From: Winogradskyella aurantia
GTDB lineage: Bacteria > Bacteroidota > Bacteroidia > Flavobacteriales > Flavobacteriaceae
DNA length: 64,000 nt
Direction of reading: 5' to 3'
Assembly: GCF_002266855.1 (NCBI RefSeq)
Contig: NZ_NGJN01000001.1
Span: 558,001-622,000 of the forward strand
Shown here: positions 17,175 to 26,299 of the stretch, in pieces
Layout of the letters: every line of letters begins with the position of its first letter
How positions within the stretch are numbered: the stretch's first letter is position 1
Program-made: the position numbers and the translations under genes
The notes under the pieces: model-generated
Databases searched by the model: none
The model's input: the letters and a program-made list of their open reading frames with translations, nothing else
Told to the model about the DNA's origin: nothing

Positions 17175-19679
17175 TTAAAAATAAATTCGGATAACCGCAT
17201 TGGTGGTGAGTCCTAACGAAAATCTAGAAAATCCATTTACAGTGTCATTCTCTCCAACCCTAAAATAATTGCTGATGGTGTTTTCCCTGTTGGTTATGTT
17301 CCATACCGAAGCACCAATTTCTGAGCGGAAGGCGTCACTTATTCTGAACTTGTAAATTGCCGAGGCATCTAGTCTCAAATAATAAGGTAACCGCCTATTG
17401 TTTGCACTATCAAAATTTACCGAGTTATTTTCAATTTCATTGCCCGCTAATGGTATGGAAGTCGGTTTGCCGGTTCTATAGTTGATACCTGCCGATATAT
17501 TCCAAGACTTATTACTGTAGGTACTTCCTAAGGTAATGGAGTGGGTGATGTCAAAATTACTTGGAAATTCTAGCTCTTCCAATGCTTCAAAGGTATAGGT
17601 GTTGTTGATGTATGAATAGCTCAACCAACTATTAAAGTGTTTGAACTTTTTTCGGCATAGCAGCTCAAAACCGTAAGCGTCATACTGGCCTTTTTCCTTT
17701 TCGAATTCATACTTTGTTGTAAACTCTTGGCTTTGCGTGGTTATGCCATTTACATTTTTGTAGTACGCTTTAGCATCAAAAAGCCACCCCCCATTTTTGT
17801 ACATTATGCCAACTGATGCTTGTTTACTTTGTATTATGGGTATGCTGTCATTATCTGTGAGTTGCCATCGCCTTTTCTCGATTCCTAGAAAATCGTTTTG
17901 GAAGTTAACGATTTGTGACGTGTTTTGATGCTTAAATTCCCCCAAAGCCTCAATTTGAATATGGTCCCCTATGGCTTTTCGGACACTCACTCTGGGTTCA
18001 ATAATTAATTTATCAAATTTGGTAAGATAGTTAACCCGCATACCTCCTCTAACCGAAAAATCCTTATTTGAACTGGTATACCAAGCTTGACCAAAAGCCC
18101 CATGTTCTCTTAAAATTTCTTCATCGCGTCTTACAAATCTAGGTAAGTCAACATCGTTTAGATTAATGACTTCGGTTTCTGTAAAACTGTAGCCAAGTTT
18201 TAATTGCCAAAGGTTTTTTCTGTAGATATTTTCTAGCTTAATACTCGTTTCTGAAACAACGTTTTCTTGCAAAAAGAGTTGTCCTTCCAAAACATTAGCA
18301 TTTATAGCCTGTAACTTATACTCGCTATTGTAAATAACCAAGTTGGTGGCAAGTGCGTCATTCCATTTCCGTTTGTAGTGTAATCCCGCTGCAATACTAT
18401 TTTGGGACACACTACTTTCCTTGGTTTGCAGGGCATCCTCAATACTTGCTGTTTCATTAAAGCTCAAATCACTGTTTGTTAATATAAAGTTGAGTCTAAT
18501 GACATCGTTTTCTGAAGGCTTGTACAACCAACGCAGTGAGGTGTCAAAGAAATTAAAATCCTGATTGGAGTTAGTCACCTCCGAAATATTATTTTCGGCC
18601 TCAGTGGCTTGGGTTACCCGATCAAAATACACTTCATAGGTCGGTGTTCTAATAAAATCATCTATAGATTTCCTGGAGGCAATCTGTAACGATGATTTTT
18701 GACCGATGGGGATATCAGTAAAAAGTTCAGCATTTAGAAAATTCAATCCAAAAGTACCTTTAAATTTTGAATTTAGGTTATGGTCGGTTTGCATATGGAT
18801 CGTGCCAGAAACACCATCGGTAAACGCAACATCGGTCCCGTTGTTGAGCACGCTAGCAGTCTGGGTCATATGAGGGTTAAAACTTGAAATTAGCCCGAAG
18901 AATTGACCTGTCTGATACATTTTAATGTCGTCCCAAAGAATAAGATTTTGATCGTGTGAACCACCTCTAATGTTTAAATTTGAAACCGTTTCATCAACGC
19001 TTAATATGCTGGGCAAAGCTTGTACGGTTTGAAGGACATCAGATTCGATCAAACCCGGCAAAAGACTAAATCTTTTATAATCTATAGATGTGCTCCAATC
19101 TTGTTTTTTGTCTATACCTCTAACCAAATAGGCATCGATTAATATTGGCGTTATCATCTCTTGTTGCTCTAGTAGTTTTATGCTATCGCATCTCTCTAGG
19201 TTAAAGAACCTAGCCTGGCGTTCAATGGTTTTAAATCCAATATGCCTTATAATTATTTTATCTTCTAAAGATGAAAGGGGTATCTCAAAATAGCCATTTT
19301 CATCGCTAACGGTATATTGTGAATTGCTTTGTATCGTTGCGCCTTCAAGCGGTTCCGCGGTGCGTCCATTTTCAATATATCCACAGAGACGTATGGCTTT
19401 GGATACGGCAATCACCATGTCGCTTATAGGATTGAAAGTTAAATTAGTTTGTCTTTCAAGATGCTTTAATTTATCTGAAAGTTTCAGCTTTTCCTGTGGT
19501 GGAAAAACCTTTAAACCTTCAAGAAGGCTACTTTCATAGTTAAAAGTAACGGCATGAATTTCAGAAATTTTATTTAAAACTTCTGTAATAGGCACTTTTT
19601 GTGTGGTGTCTTGTCCCTGTAACGTATAGCAGGCAAGTAAACTAATAAAAACAGGTATGAGAAAATTAATCTTGGGCAT
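17175..19679 (-). CDS. TonB-dependent receptor with STN signalling domain
   Basis: The 834-aa outer-membrane receptor has a signal peptide (to ~22), an STN/secretin-like domain (~28-92), a carboxypeptidase-regulatory-like domain (~95-165), a plug (~195-300, with NLNIRGGSHDQNLILWDD), and a long beta-barrel ending in an aromatic residue (VIRIYF). The N-terminal STN domain is the part that touches FecR in FecA-type signalling receptors. The gene overlaps the end of the FecR-type gene by 14 nt. Substrate is unknown: the barrel alone does not tell siderophore, metal, peptide or glycan. Confidence 0.88.
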   Translation of the reverse strand: MPKINFLIPVFISLLACYTLQGQDTTQKVPITEVLNKISEIHAVTFNYESSLLEGLKVFPPQEKLKLSDKLKHLERQTNLTFNPISDMVIAVSKAIRLCGYIENGRTAEPLEGATIQSNSQYTVSDENGYFEIPLSSLEDKIIIRHIGFKTIERQARFFNLERCDSIKLLEQQEMITPILIDAYLVRGIDKKQDWSTSIDYKRFSLLPGLIESDVLQTVQALPSILSVDETVSNLNIRGGSHDQNLILWDDIKMYQTGQFFGLISSFNPHMTQTASVLNNGTDVAFTDGVSGTIHMQTDHNLNSKFKGTFGLNFLNAELFTDIPIGQKSSLQIASRKSIDDFIRTPTYEVYFDRVTQATEAENNISEVTNSNQDFNFFDTSLRWLYKPSENDVIRLNFILTNSDLSFNETASIEDALQTKESSVSQNSIAAGLHYKRKWNDALATNLVIYNSEYKLQAINANVLEGQLFLQENVVSETSIKLENIYRKNLWQLKLGYSFTETEVINLNDVDLPRFVRRDEEILREHGAFGQAWYTSSNKDFSVRGGMRVNYLTKFDKLIIEPRVSVRKAIGDHIQIEALGEFKHQNTSQIVNFQNDFLGIEKRRWQLTDNDSIPIIQSKQASVGIMYKNGGWLFDAKAYYKNVNGITTQSQEFTTKYEFEKEKGQYDAYGFELLCRKKFKHFNSWLSYSYINNTYTFEALEELEFPSNFDITHSITLGSTYSNKSWNISAGINYRTGKPTSIPLAGNEIENNSVNFDSANNRRLPYYLRLDASAIYKFRISDAFRSEIGASVWNITNRENTISNYFRVGENDTVNGFSRFSLGLTTNAVIRIYF

Positions 19680-20577
19680 TCCTTATGATAACCTCGTTAT
19701 TAGTTTGAATAGAGTAGGTTAAATTAAGGGGTTGAGTTATCTGTTTAAGGGCATTTTCTAAATTATTGAGCTCAAAAGCACCTGTGAACTTTATGGTGTT
19801 TTGGGTTAGGTTATTGACTTTAATATTGTATTGACGTTCTAGTTCTGATAGTACATCACTCAGGTTGGCATTTTCAAAAACGCTCATATGATTAAGCCAA
19901 TGTGGTTCTGTAATTATGAGCTTAGACGTTAGGGCATTATCAGCCACTAAGGTAAATTCGCTACCTGCCGGCAACTTAATGGTGTCATTTTTATAGCCTA
20001 CCTGCACAAGACCTTCATAACAAGATACTTTAAACAGACTATCCCTAGAGATTACATTAAATTCAGTTCCTAAAACACGTACCACACCGTTAGTGGTTTT
20101 AACTTCAAAGGTCTTACCTTTTTCAACATCAAAGAAAGCTTCTCCGTTGAGTTGTAGCAGTCGTTTTTTATCCCAATGGTTAGTGTCATACACTAATTGG
20201 GAAAGCTCATTAAGACTTACCTTGGAATTATCAGGTAGTATGACCTCGTTGGTTTCATTTGCCAATGTTCTTAGAGTGGTTTCACTATCGTTTAAAAATG
20301 TAAAATAAATAATACCAAAAGCCACCACGACAATACTTGCAATTTTTAGTAGAGGTGAAAACCAAGCTAAGGATTTAATAGGTTTTTGTGTTTCATAATA
20401 GCCTTGCTTAAAGGTTTCAAAATCTGATAATTCAGAATGATGAGATGCTTTAAATTGTTTGGCAAAGTCAACGATATAGGCATTAAAGTCAGCATCGTCC
20501 AACTTTTCAAAGTCCTGTTTCTCAGATGCGGATAGCTCATTTTTAAGCCATTTTTTTAGTAACTCGTCCTTATTCAT
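19666..20577 (-). CDS. FecR-family anti-sigma/sigma regulator
   Basis: The 303-aa protein has a cytoplasmic N-terminal ~75 residues (KDELLKKWLKNELSASEKQ), one membrane helix (IASIVVVAFGIIYFTFL, ~88-105), and a periplasmic FecR domain with LNGEAFFDVEKGKTFEVKT and VRVLGTEFNV. The C-terminal ~75 residues match the STN-like DUF4974 end of Bacteroidota FecR proteins (SDVLSELERQYNIKV). It should hold the ECF sigma factor and receive the receptor signal. It lies between the sigma and receptor genes. Confidence 0.9.
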   Translation of the reverse strand: MNKDELLKKWLKNELSASEKQDFEKLDDADFNAYIVDFAKQFKASHHSELSDFETFKQGYYETQKPIKSLAWFSPLLKIASIVVVAFGIIYFTFLNDSETTLRTLANETNEVILPDNSKVSLNELSQLVYDTNHWDKKRLLQLNGEAFFDVEKGKTFEVKTTNGVVRVLGTEFNVISRDSLFKVSCYEGLVQVGYKNDTIKLPAGSEFTLVADNALTSKLIITEPHWLNHMSVFENANLSDVLSELERQYNIKVNNLTQNTIKFTGAFELNNLENALKQITQPLNLTYSIQTNNEVIIRNAQD

Positions 20578-20625
20578 TGGGTGCGTATTTAATAGTATAA
20601 CAACTTCATTGTCATTTCTCCTGAA

Positions 20626-21150
20626 TTATTTTAATTTAAATGCTTCAAGCTTTTCCTTTAAAACCTTAAAAGCACTGTAAATCCTATATTCTACCACTTT
20701 CTGGGTTATGTCTAGCATTTGGGCAATTTCTTTATGGGTTTTACCTTCCACTTTACTGAGCAGAAATGCTACGCGCTGTTCTTCGGAGAGGGATTCTAGA
20801 ACCTTTTGGTAGCGTTCTGCAAACTGCTCTTTTTCTAAAATAAATTCGGGGGTTTCGTAGCTGTGCTTTACGGGTTTGCTCTTTTGGTACTTTAGCACTA
20901 CTTTTTGATGCTTAATTTCGTTTAAGGCTAAATTATTGGCTACCGTAAACAAAAAAGACTTGGCTTTATCGAGTTGTACCTTGGTGCAGTTATTCCATAA
21001 CTTTATAAATGCCTCCTGTGCCTTATCGTCGGCGTTTACTTGTGAACCGTATTTGTAATAAATGAAGTTATGAAGATCATGGCCTAAGGTGTTGTATATG
21101 CGATTAAAAACGCTTTCGTCACAAATATTTTCAGATATACTCTCTTTCAC
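20626..21150 (-). CDS. ECF RNA polymerase sigma factor (FecI-like)
   Basis: The 174-aa protein has sigma region 2 at ~20-90 (YNTLGHDLHNFIYYK, DDKAQEAFIKLWNN, SFLFTVANNLALNEIK) and region 4 at ~115-170 (EGKTHKEIAQMLDITQKVVE). It is the first gene of a sigma-FecR-receptor operon, the classical cell-surface signalling order. It probably activates this operon and perhaps the divergent lipoprotein genes starting at 21727. Target promoters are not evident. Confidence 0.92.
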   Translation of the reverse strand: MKESISENICDESVFNRIYNTLGHDLHNFIYYKYGSQVNADDKAQEAFIKLWNNCTKVQLDKAKSFLFTVANNLALNEIKHQKVVLKYQKSKPVKHSYETPEFILEKEQFAERYQKVLESLSEEQRVAFLLSKVEGKTHKEIAQMLDITQKVVEYRIYSAFKVLKEKLEAFKLK

Positions 21151-21267
21151 AAAAGATGGTTTGGAGCTAAAAATAATATTTTTTCATGGTATAATCGGGA
21201 GATTTCATAATTGGATTGTTTTATATAAAAAGACAATTAAAAAACCTTCAATAAAATATTATAATAT

Positions 21268-21380
21268 CCTCTGAAGAGAAGTCGTAGGGTTACATGCTGT
21301 AAGTGGCAAGACCAGGAGCCTAAGAAAAATATTTCATTACGAGAGTAGCTTGTGCGTTTTGGCAATGCCAGGTTGGGAGG
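21268..21380. other. GC-rich, hairpin-bearing intergenic segment, possible RNA
   Basis: Between the divergent sigma gene and the 85-aa ORF this stretch is much richer in G and C than other intergenic DNA here. It carries several short hairpins: TTACA-TGC-TGTAA (21290-21302), TAC-GAGA-GTA with a GNRA-type loop, GGC-AAT-GCC (21361-21369), and CCTC/GAGG at the two ends (21268-21271, 21377-21380). This fits a structured leader or small RNA, but I could not match it to a known family and its strand is uncertain. Confidence 0.3.
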
Positions 21381-21407
21381 TAATAAACTAATAACGAGCT
21401 TAATGCC

Positions 21408-21665
21408 ATGTTGAGAAACTTTGAAAAACAATATACAAATTTACTTGTGAGCCGTATCGTTCAATTAAAGGAAAACGAATTTTTCGTTTACAAAAATAAG
21501 GTGCTTCAGCTGAGATTATTAAGGGTCCAAAACCCAAACGATAAAGTCATTACGCTTAAACATTCTATCGCAGAAACACGTTACAGACAATTGAAGAAAA
21601 CTACTCAAGACTTAAGGCGTTTAGAGATTAGGCTAAAAAAAGTTGAAAATATTTCAGGAGAATGA
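21408..21665 (+). CDS. Hypothetical 85-aa basic protein
   Basis: The frame gives MLRNFEKQYTNLLVSRIVQ and ends in a Lys/Arg-rich, probably helical part (RYRQLKKTTQDLRRLEIRLKK). No signal peptide, membrane helix or known domain is recognised. It sits between the sigma operon and the acidic lipoprotein genes, 61 nt before the first of them, on the same strand. The strong positive charge contrasts with the extremely acidic products downstream. It may be a real small cytosolic protein; a chance frame is not excluded. Confidence 0.4.
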   Translation: MLRNFEKQYTNLLVSRIVQLKENEFFVYKNKVLQLRLLRVQNPNDKVITLKHSIAETRYRQLKKTTQDLRRLEIRLKKVENISGE

Positions 21666-21726
21666 TAACTATAGTTGTTATATAATAAACGGAGAAACAA
21701 AACAATTTATTTAAACTCAATTAATT

Positions 21727-22827
21727 ATGAAAATTCAATTTAAAAAACACCACTTTTTCTTAGGCTTAATGGCATTGCTATTAGTGGCCTCTTGTAGAAC
21801 CGAAGACGATTTAAGTATTGACCCACCTCAAGAAACGACATTACCGGCCAGTTCGGCCTTGGCTATGCAAATGCAAAACGTGGCCATGAATGACGGCTCA
21901 GTAGACAATATCGTTTACAACGCCAATTGCTTTACGATTCAGCTTCCTGTTACAGTCACTATCAATAGTGTTGTAATTACTATTACAGATATTGGCGATT
22001 ATGACGATATTGAAGATATATTTGATGAGTTTGATGATGACGATGATACTGTAGAGATAGAATTTCCTATAACCATTATCCTTTCAGACTATACTGAAAT
22101 TGAAATTAATAGTCTAGACGAGTTAGAAGATTATGCTGATGATTGTAATGGTGAAGATGAAGATGATGATGACATAGAATGTATAGATTTTGTATATCCT
22201 ATTACAGCCTCGGTATTTAATACTAACAATGAGGTTTTAGCAACTGTAACTTTTACAAGCGATAGTGAGCTTTATGAGTTTCTTGACGACATAGATGAAG
22301 ATGACCTTGTAGGTTTCGAATTCCCTATAAGCATTGTAATTTCTGACGGCAGTGAGATTGTCATTAACAACTTTAATGAGCTTGAGGAAGCTATAGATAA
22401 TTATGACGATGACTGTGATGAAGACGACGACTACGATTATAATGATGATGACTGTGATGATTGTACACCAAATCAATTAGAATCTGTTTTAACATCATGT
22501 GCTGATTGGTATATAGACGACTTAGAGCGTAACGATGAGGATTTGGAAGACAATTATAGCGGGTACCTATTTAATTTCTTTGACGACAATACGCTAACAG
22601 TTACCTGGGATGACGAGACCGTCGATGGCACATGGTCTATTAGTGGAACAGGTAACAACATTACTGTAATTTTTGATATTCCTGGATTTGATGACATCAA
22701 TGACACTTGGAATTTACAAGAAATTGAAGTAGAGAGTGACGATGATGACGATGATAATGAAAGGGAAGTGAGCTTTGAAATTGGAGATGATGACGAACTG
22801 GAGTTTAAAAATGATAACTGCAACTAA
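21727..22827 (+). CDS. Asp-rich lipoprotein with two tandem repeats and a lipocalin-like end
   Basis: The 366-aa product has a lipoprotein signal (LLLVASCR, Cys ~25). Two homologous units of about 85 residues follow: one around EFPITIILSDYTEIEINSLDELEDY and one around EFPISIVISDGSEIVINNFNELEEA. Each ends in a run of Asp/Glu. The C-terminal ~110 residues (GYLFNFFDDNTLTV, DGTWSISG, DINDTWNL) resemble a lipocalin-like beta domain and match the next gene. Asp runs of four to six are frequent. It is probably a surface or periplasmic divalent-metal-binding protein, but that is inferred only from charge. A short palindrome AACTATAGTT (21667-21676) lies upstream. Confidence 0.75.
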   Translation: MKIQFKKHHFFLGLMALLLVASCRTEDDLSIDPPQETTLPASSALAMQMQNVAMNDGSVDNIVYNANCFTIQLPVTVTINSVVITITDIGDYDDIEDIFDEFDDDDDTVEIEFPITIILSDYTEIEINSLDELEDYADDCNGEDEDDDDIECIDFVYPITASVFNTNNEVLATVTFTSDSELYEFLDDIDEDDLVGFEFPISIVISDGSEIVINNFNELEEAIDNYDDDCDEDDDYDYNDDDCDDCTPNQLESVLTSCADWYIDDLERNDEDLEDNYSGYLFNFFDDNTLTVTWDDETVDGTWSISGTGNNITVIFDIPGFDDINDTWNLQEIEVESDDDDDDNEREVSFEIGDDDELEFKNDNCN

Positions 22828-22846
22828 AACTTAGAAAACTATAATT

Positions 22847-23335
22847 ATGAGAAAAGGACCTTTTTACAGCGCTTTGTTAGCATTAAGCTTTATGCTAATA
22901 TTATCTTCCTGTTCAAGTGACGATGACGGCAACAGCCCAAGCAACAACCTGCAACAGATAGCACAGATTGAAAACGACGTAGAGTCAGGCACATGGCGAA
23001 TCACAAATTTCAATGACTCAGGTCAGGATGAAACTTCAGATTTCGCAGGATATGATTTTACATTTAATTCCAATGGCACCCTAGTGGCTACGAACGGATC
23101 TAATACCCAAAACGGGACTTGGTCTGTAACAGATGACGATGATAGTGATGATGACAGTAGTAGTGACGATGATGATATTGACTTTAATATTTTCTTTCCA
23201 GTGCCCGATACCAATGATTTTGAAGATTTGAATGACGATTGGGATATCGTTTCAGCCTCATCGACTAAAATTGAACTGAGGGATGTCAGTGGAGGTAATG
23301 GAGATATTGATTTACTGACCTTTGAAAAGAACTAA
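22847..23335 (+). CDS. Asp-rich lipocalin-like lipoprotein
   Basis: The 162-aa product has a lipoprotein signal (LILSSCSSDDD, Cys ~22). Its body GTWRITNFNDSG, GYDFTFNSNGTLVA, NGTWSVTDDDD and LNDDWDIVSASSTKIEL follows the lipocalin-like pattern and parallels the C-terminal domain of the preceding lipoprotein, so the two are paralogous. A D/S-rich insertion (~98-112) interrupts the beta domain. It begins 19 nt after the previous stop, so the two form an operon, closed by the terminator at 23404-23434. Confidence 0.75.
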   Translation: MRKGPFYSALLALSFMLILSSCSSDDDGNSPSNNLQQIAQIENDVESGTWRITNFNDSGQDETSDFAGYDFTFNSNGTLVATNGSNTQNGTWSVTDDDDSDDDSSSDDDDIDFNIFFPVPDTNDFEDLNDDWDIVSASSTKIELRDVSGGNGDIDLLTFEKN

Positions 23336-23403
23336 TGGAAAAGGCCTTTATACTTGAATAAGGTGACAGTAATTTTAAGATTTAAATTATTGGATTAATT
23401 GGA

Positions 23404-23434
23404 AGCTAGCCATAGTAATATGGTTGGCTTTTTT
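23404..23434 (+). terminator. Terminator after the acidic lipoprotein operon
   Basis: AGCTAGCCAT (23404-23413) pairs with ATGGTTGGCT (23420-23429), a 10-bp stem with two G-U pairs, followed by a T6 tract. Confidence 0.8.
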
Positions 23435-23566
23435 CTTTAAAGGAACTTCTGTCCAAATTAAATCAATTAAGGTGGACCCATATTATTTTAGAGTTATAAA
23501 TGCGCCATGCTTTTTCGAAGAGATTAATAAAAATTGTACTTTTGAAATCAACCCAAATAATAGACT

Positions 23567-24157
23567 ATGCTTAACGATTTTTGGTTTAATGTGTCCTATG
23601 GCATTAATCACGTGCTTGATTTAAACGGTTATGACCACGTGCTCTTTTTAATGGTATTGGCTGTGCCTTATTTGTTCAAGGACTGGAAACGGATCCTTAT
23701 TTTAGTTTCAATGTTCACTCTAGGGCACACATTTTCTTTAGTGCTAGCAGCATATGGTATAGTTAAGGTTAATGCCAACCTAGTTGAGTTTTTAATCCCT
23801 ATAACAATTATAATTACTGCCATTTACAACGTTTTTACAGCGGGTAAAAAGGATAAGGGTAAGTCTGCAGGCCCCTTGTTTTTTGCGTCATTATTTTTTG
23901 GACTAATCCACGGCTTGGGCTTTGCACGAGAGTTTAGAATGTTTGCAGGTGAGTCGTCAAACAAAATAGAGTTACTTGTTGAATTTGCTCTAGGTATTGA
24001 AATTGCTCAAGTTATTATTGTTTTTGTGGTATTGTTTTTAGGTTTATTGTTTCAAACCCTATTTAGATTTTCGCGTAGGGATTGGATAATGGTAGTCTCC
24101 TCTATAGTTATTGGTTTGGTTATTCCTATGATTTTTGGGAGTGAACTGTTAAACTAA
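23567..24157 (+). CDS. HupE/UreJ family membrane protein
   Basis: The 196-aa protein has about six membrane helices. It carries the family pattern of a helix with GYDHVLFLMVLAVPY near the N-terminus, FTLGHTFSLVLA, and FGLIHGLGFA later, with conserved His and Asp inside membrane helices. HupE/UreJ proteins are thought to handle nickel or related metals, but the group present in Bacteroidota is uncharacterised. No hydrogenase or urease gene is in the window. It follows the acidic lipoprotein operon but is separated by a terminator. Confidence 0.8.
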   Translation: MLNDFWFNVSYGINHVLDLNGYDHVLFLMVLAVPYLFKDWKRILILVSMFTLGHTFSLVLAAYGIVKVNANLVEFLIPITIIITAIYNVFTAGKKDKGKSAGPLFFASLFFGLIHGLGFAREFRMFAGESSNKIELLVEFALGIEIAQVIIVFVVLFLGLLFQTLFRFSRRDWIMVVSSIVIGLVIPMIFGSELLN

Positions 24158-24260
24158 GTTCTAAAGTTTGGTAAAACTTTAACTTCAAGTACGTTGTCTA
24201 TAAAATACTATCCTTTTATCTTCGTTAATAAGGGAATACGTTTCTACAAATAAATTTTTA

Positions 24261-24692
24261 ATGCCAGAAAAGAAACAATTACGATATGACAAGGCCTATT
24301 TGAGAATTGCCAATGAATGGGGTAAATTATCCCATTGCAAACGCAAGCAGGTTGGTGCTCTAATCGTAAAGGACAGGATGATTATTTCCGATGGCTATAA
24401 TGGCACACCTACTGGATTTGAAAATTATTGTGAAGATGACGAAGGCTACACCAAGTGGTACGTGCTTCATGCAGAGGCCAATGCTATTTTAAAGGTGGCC
24501 TCCTCGACCCAATCTTGTAGAGGTGCAACCTTATACATAACCCTATCACCCTGCAAGGAGTGTAGTAAGTTGATTCACCAAGCCGGTATAGTGCGCGTGG
24601 TTTATCATCATGGTTATAAGGATGACTCTGGCTTGCAGTTTTTAAAGAAAGCAGGCATAACCTTAGACCAAATCAAAGACCTTAATGCCTAA
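24261..24692 (+). CDS. dCMP deaminase family protein
   Basis: The 143-aa zinc enzyme converts dCMP to dUMP, supplying dTMP synthesis. The zinc site is visible as HAEANAI (His and catalytic Glu) and SPCKECSKLI (two Cys). The N-terminal CKRKQVGALIVKD and YNGTPTGF segments are typical of ComEB-like deoxycytidylate deaminases. The stop overlaps the start of the S41 protease gene by one base, so the two are translationally coupled. Confidence 0.9.
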   Translation: MPEKKQLRYDKAYLRIANEWGKLSHCKRKQVGALIVKDRMIISDGYNGTPTGFENYCEDDEGYTKWYVLHAEANAILKVASSTQSCRGATLYITLSPCKECSKLIHQAGIVRVVYHHGYKDDSGLQFLKKAGITLDQIKDLNA

Positions 24693-26299
24693 TGACCACA
24701 AAAAATAAATACATTCCCTTAATTATTGGAGTCGCCATAGCTGCTGGTGTTTTCATTGGAGGTAAACTAAATTTTACAGATACTTCAGACCGTCTTTTTA
24801 CAACTAACAGCAAAAAGGATAAACTCAATAGGCTTATTGATTATATAGACTATGAATACGTTGATGAGGTAAATACAGATAGTATAGTAGATGTCACCGT
24901 AAACGGTATTTTAGACAATCTCGATCCGCATTCTACCTATATTCCCAAAGAAGATTTGCAACGCATTAGCGAAAACATGAAAGGTGATTTTGTAGGTATT
25001 GGGATCAACTTTTATCCATACAAAGACACCATTGCGGTAATTAAACCAACGGCTGGTGGTCCAAGTGAGCGTGCTGGAATAATGAGTGGAGACCGTATTC
25101 TCATGGCAGATGGGGACACCCTTTTTGGGCGCACCATTACCAACGACCTTATCGGGCAAAAGCTCAAAGGTGATAAGAATACCAGTGTAAAACTCACGGT
25201 CTATAGAAAGGGTGAGGACCAGTTGTTAGAGTTTGATGTGCGCCGCGAGGATATCCCTATAAAAAGTATAATAGCATCTTATATGTTGACCGATGAACTA
25301 GGTTATATTAAGATGAATAGATTTGCCGAATCTACCTTTAAGGAATTTAAGGAAGCACTCGATGAGCTTAAAGACCAAGGCGCCACTAAATTAGCCCTGG
25401 ATTTAAGAGACAATCCCGGCGGTTTCTTGGGGATAGCAGAACAAATAGCCGATGAGTTTCTTGAAGATGATAAGTTAATTTTATTTACACGTGACAAGAA
25501 TGGCAATGAAGAGCGAACTTATGCCACTAAAAGAGGAGATTTTGAGGACGGAGAGCTTTATATCCTAATCAATGAAAATTCAGCTTCGGCAAGTGAAGTT
25601 ATTGCTGGTGCACTTCAAGACAACGATAAAGGTATCATTGTAGGTAGGCGGTCCTATGGGAAAGGTTTGGTACAGCGAGAAATGGCATTAGGCGATGGCA
25701 GTGCTGTGCGGCTTACCGTGTCTCGATATTACACACCTACGGGTCGTTCAATACAACGGCCTTATACCAATGGAGATAACGAATCGTATTACAATGATTA
25801 TTTCAAACGCTTACGTACAGGAGAGTTAGCAGACGAAGATAACATTGAGGTCGAGGATTCTTTAAAGTTCACAACACCTAAAGGAAAAGTGGTGTATGGT
25901 GGCGGAGGCATAATCCCAGATGTTTTTGTACCTGTGGATAGGGCTTTTGAAAATGAAACCATGAATTTCCTCAGGCGCAGAGGCCATTTCGGATACTTTG
26001 TTTTTGAACTATTGGATAAGGATAGAGACCAGTATTCCGATTTATCGAAGTATGATTTTATTAATAACTTTAAGGTAAGCGACGATATTGTGGTGAGTTT
26101 TCAAGATTTTGTGAATACTCGCGAAGGCACAAGTTTTAGTTTTGTGGCTTATTATGATGAAATACGTCGATTGATTAAAGCTACTCTTGGCCGTCAGCTA
26201 TTTGATGAAAATGCTTTTGAAGAAATCATCAATAAAGAGGATATTATGGTCGAGGAGGTTATTCTGCTAAGTACTGAATACCCTAATTTTAGGCAATAA
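24692..26299 (+). CDS. S41 carboxy-terminal processing protease
   Basis: The 535-aa protein starts with a membrane anchor or signal (YIPLIIGVAIAAGVFIGG). It has a PDZ domain (~85-175, with GIGINFYPYKD and GGPSERAGIMSGD) and the S41 protease core. The catalytic Ser is in SASASE at residue 299 and the Lys at 324 in SYGKG, the 25-residue spacing usual for CtpA enzymes. It should act in the periplasm on protein C-termini. It is coupled to the dCMP deaminase gene and converges with the oxidoreductase gene, overlapping its end by 11 nt. Confidence 0.92.
   Translation: MTTKNKYIPLIIGVAIAAGVFIGGKLNFTDTSDRLFTTNSKKDKLNRLIDYIDYEYVDEVNTDSIVDVTVNGILDNLDPHSTYIPKEDLQRISENMKGDFVGIGINFYPYKDTIAVIKPTAGGPSERAGIMSGDRILMADGDTLFGRTITNDLIGQKLKGDKNTSVKLTVYRKGEDQLLEFDVRREDIPIKSIIASYMLTDELGYIKMNRFAESTFKEFKEALDELKDQGATKLALDLRDNPGGFLGIAEQIADEFLEDDKLILFTRDKNGNEERTYATKRGDFEDGELYILINENSASASEVIAGALQDNDKGIIVGRRSYGKGLVQREMALGDGSAVRLTVSRYYTPTGRSIQRPYTNGDNESYYNDYFKRLRTGELADEDNIEVEDSLKFTTPKGKVVYGGGGIIPDVFVPVDRAFENETMNFLRRRGHFGYFVFELLDKDRDQYSDLSKYDFINNFKVSDDIVVSFQDFVNTREGTSFSFVAYYDEIRRLIKATLGRQLFDENAFEEIINKEDIMVEEVILLSTEYPNFRQ

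Noticed and set aside
21268-21380. 6S RNA, TPP or cobalamin riboswitch
   Set aside because: Only short stretches resemble these families; the full set of conserved helices and core bases is not present, so no family name is given.
22000-22800. GAT/GAC-rich stretches as a simple DNA repeat or CRISPR
   Set aside because: They are codons for Asp runs within open frames; spacing is irregular and there are no repeated units with spacers.
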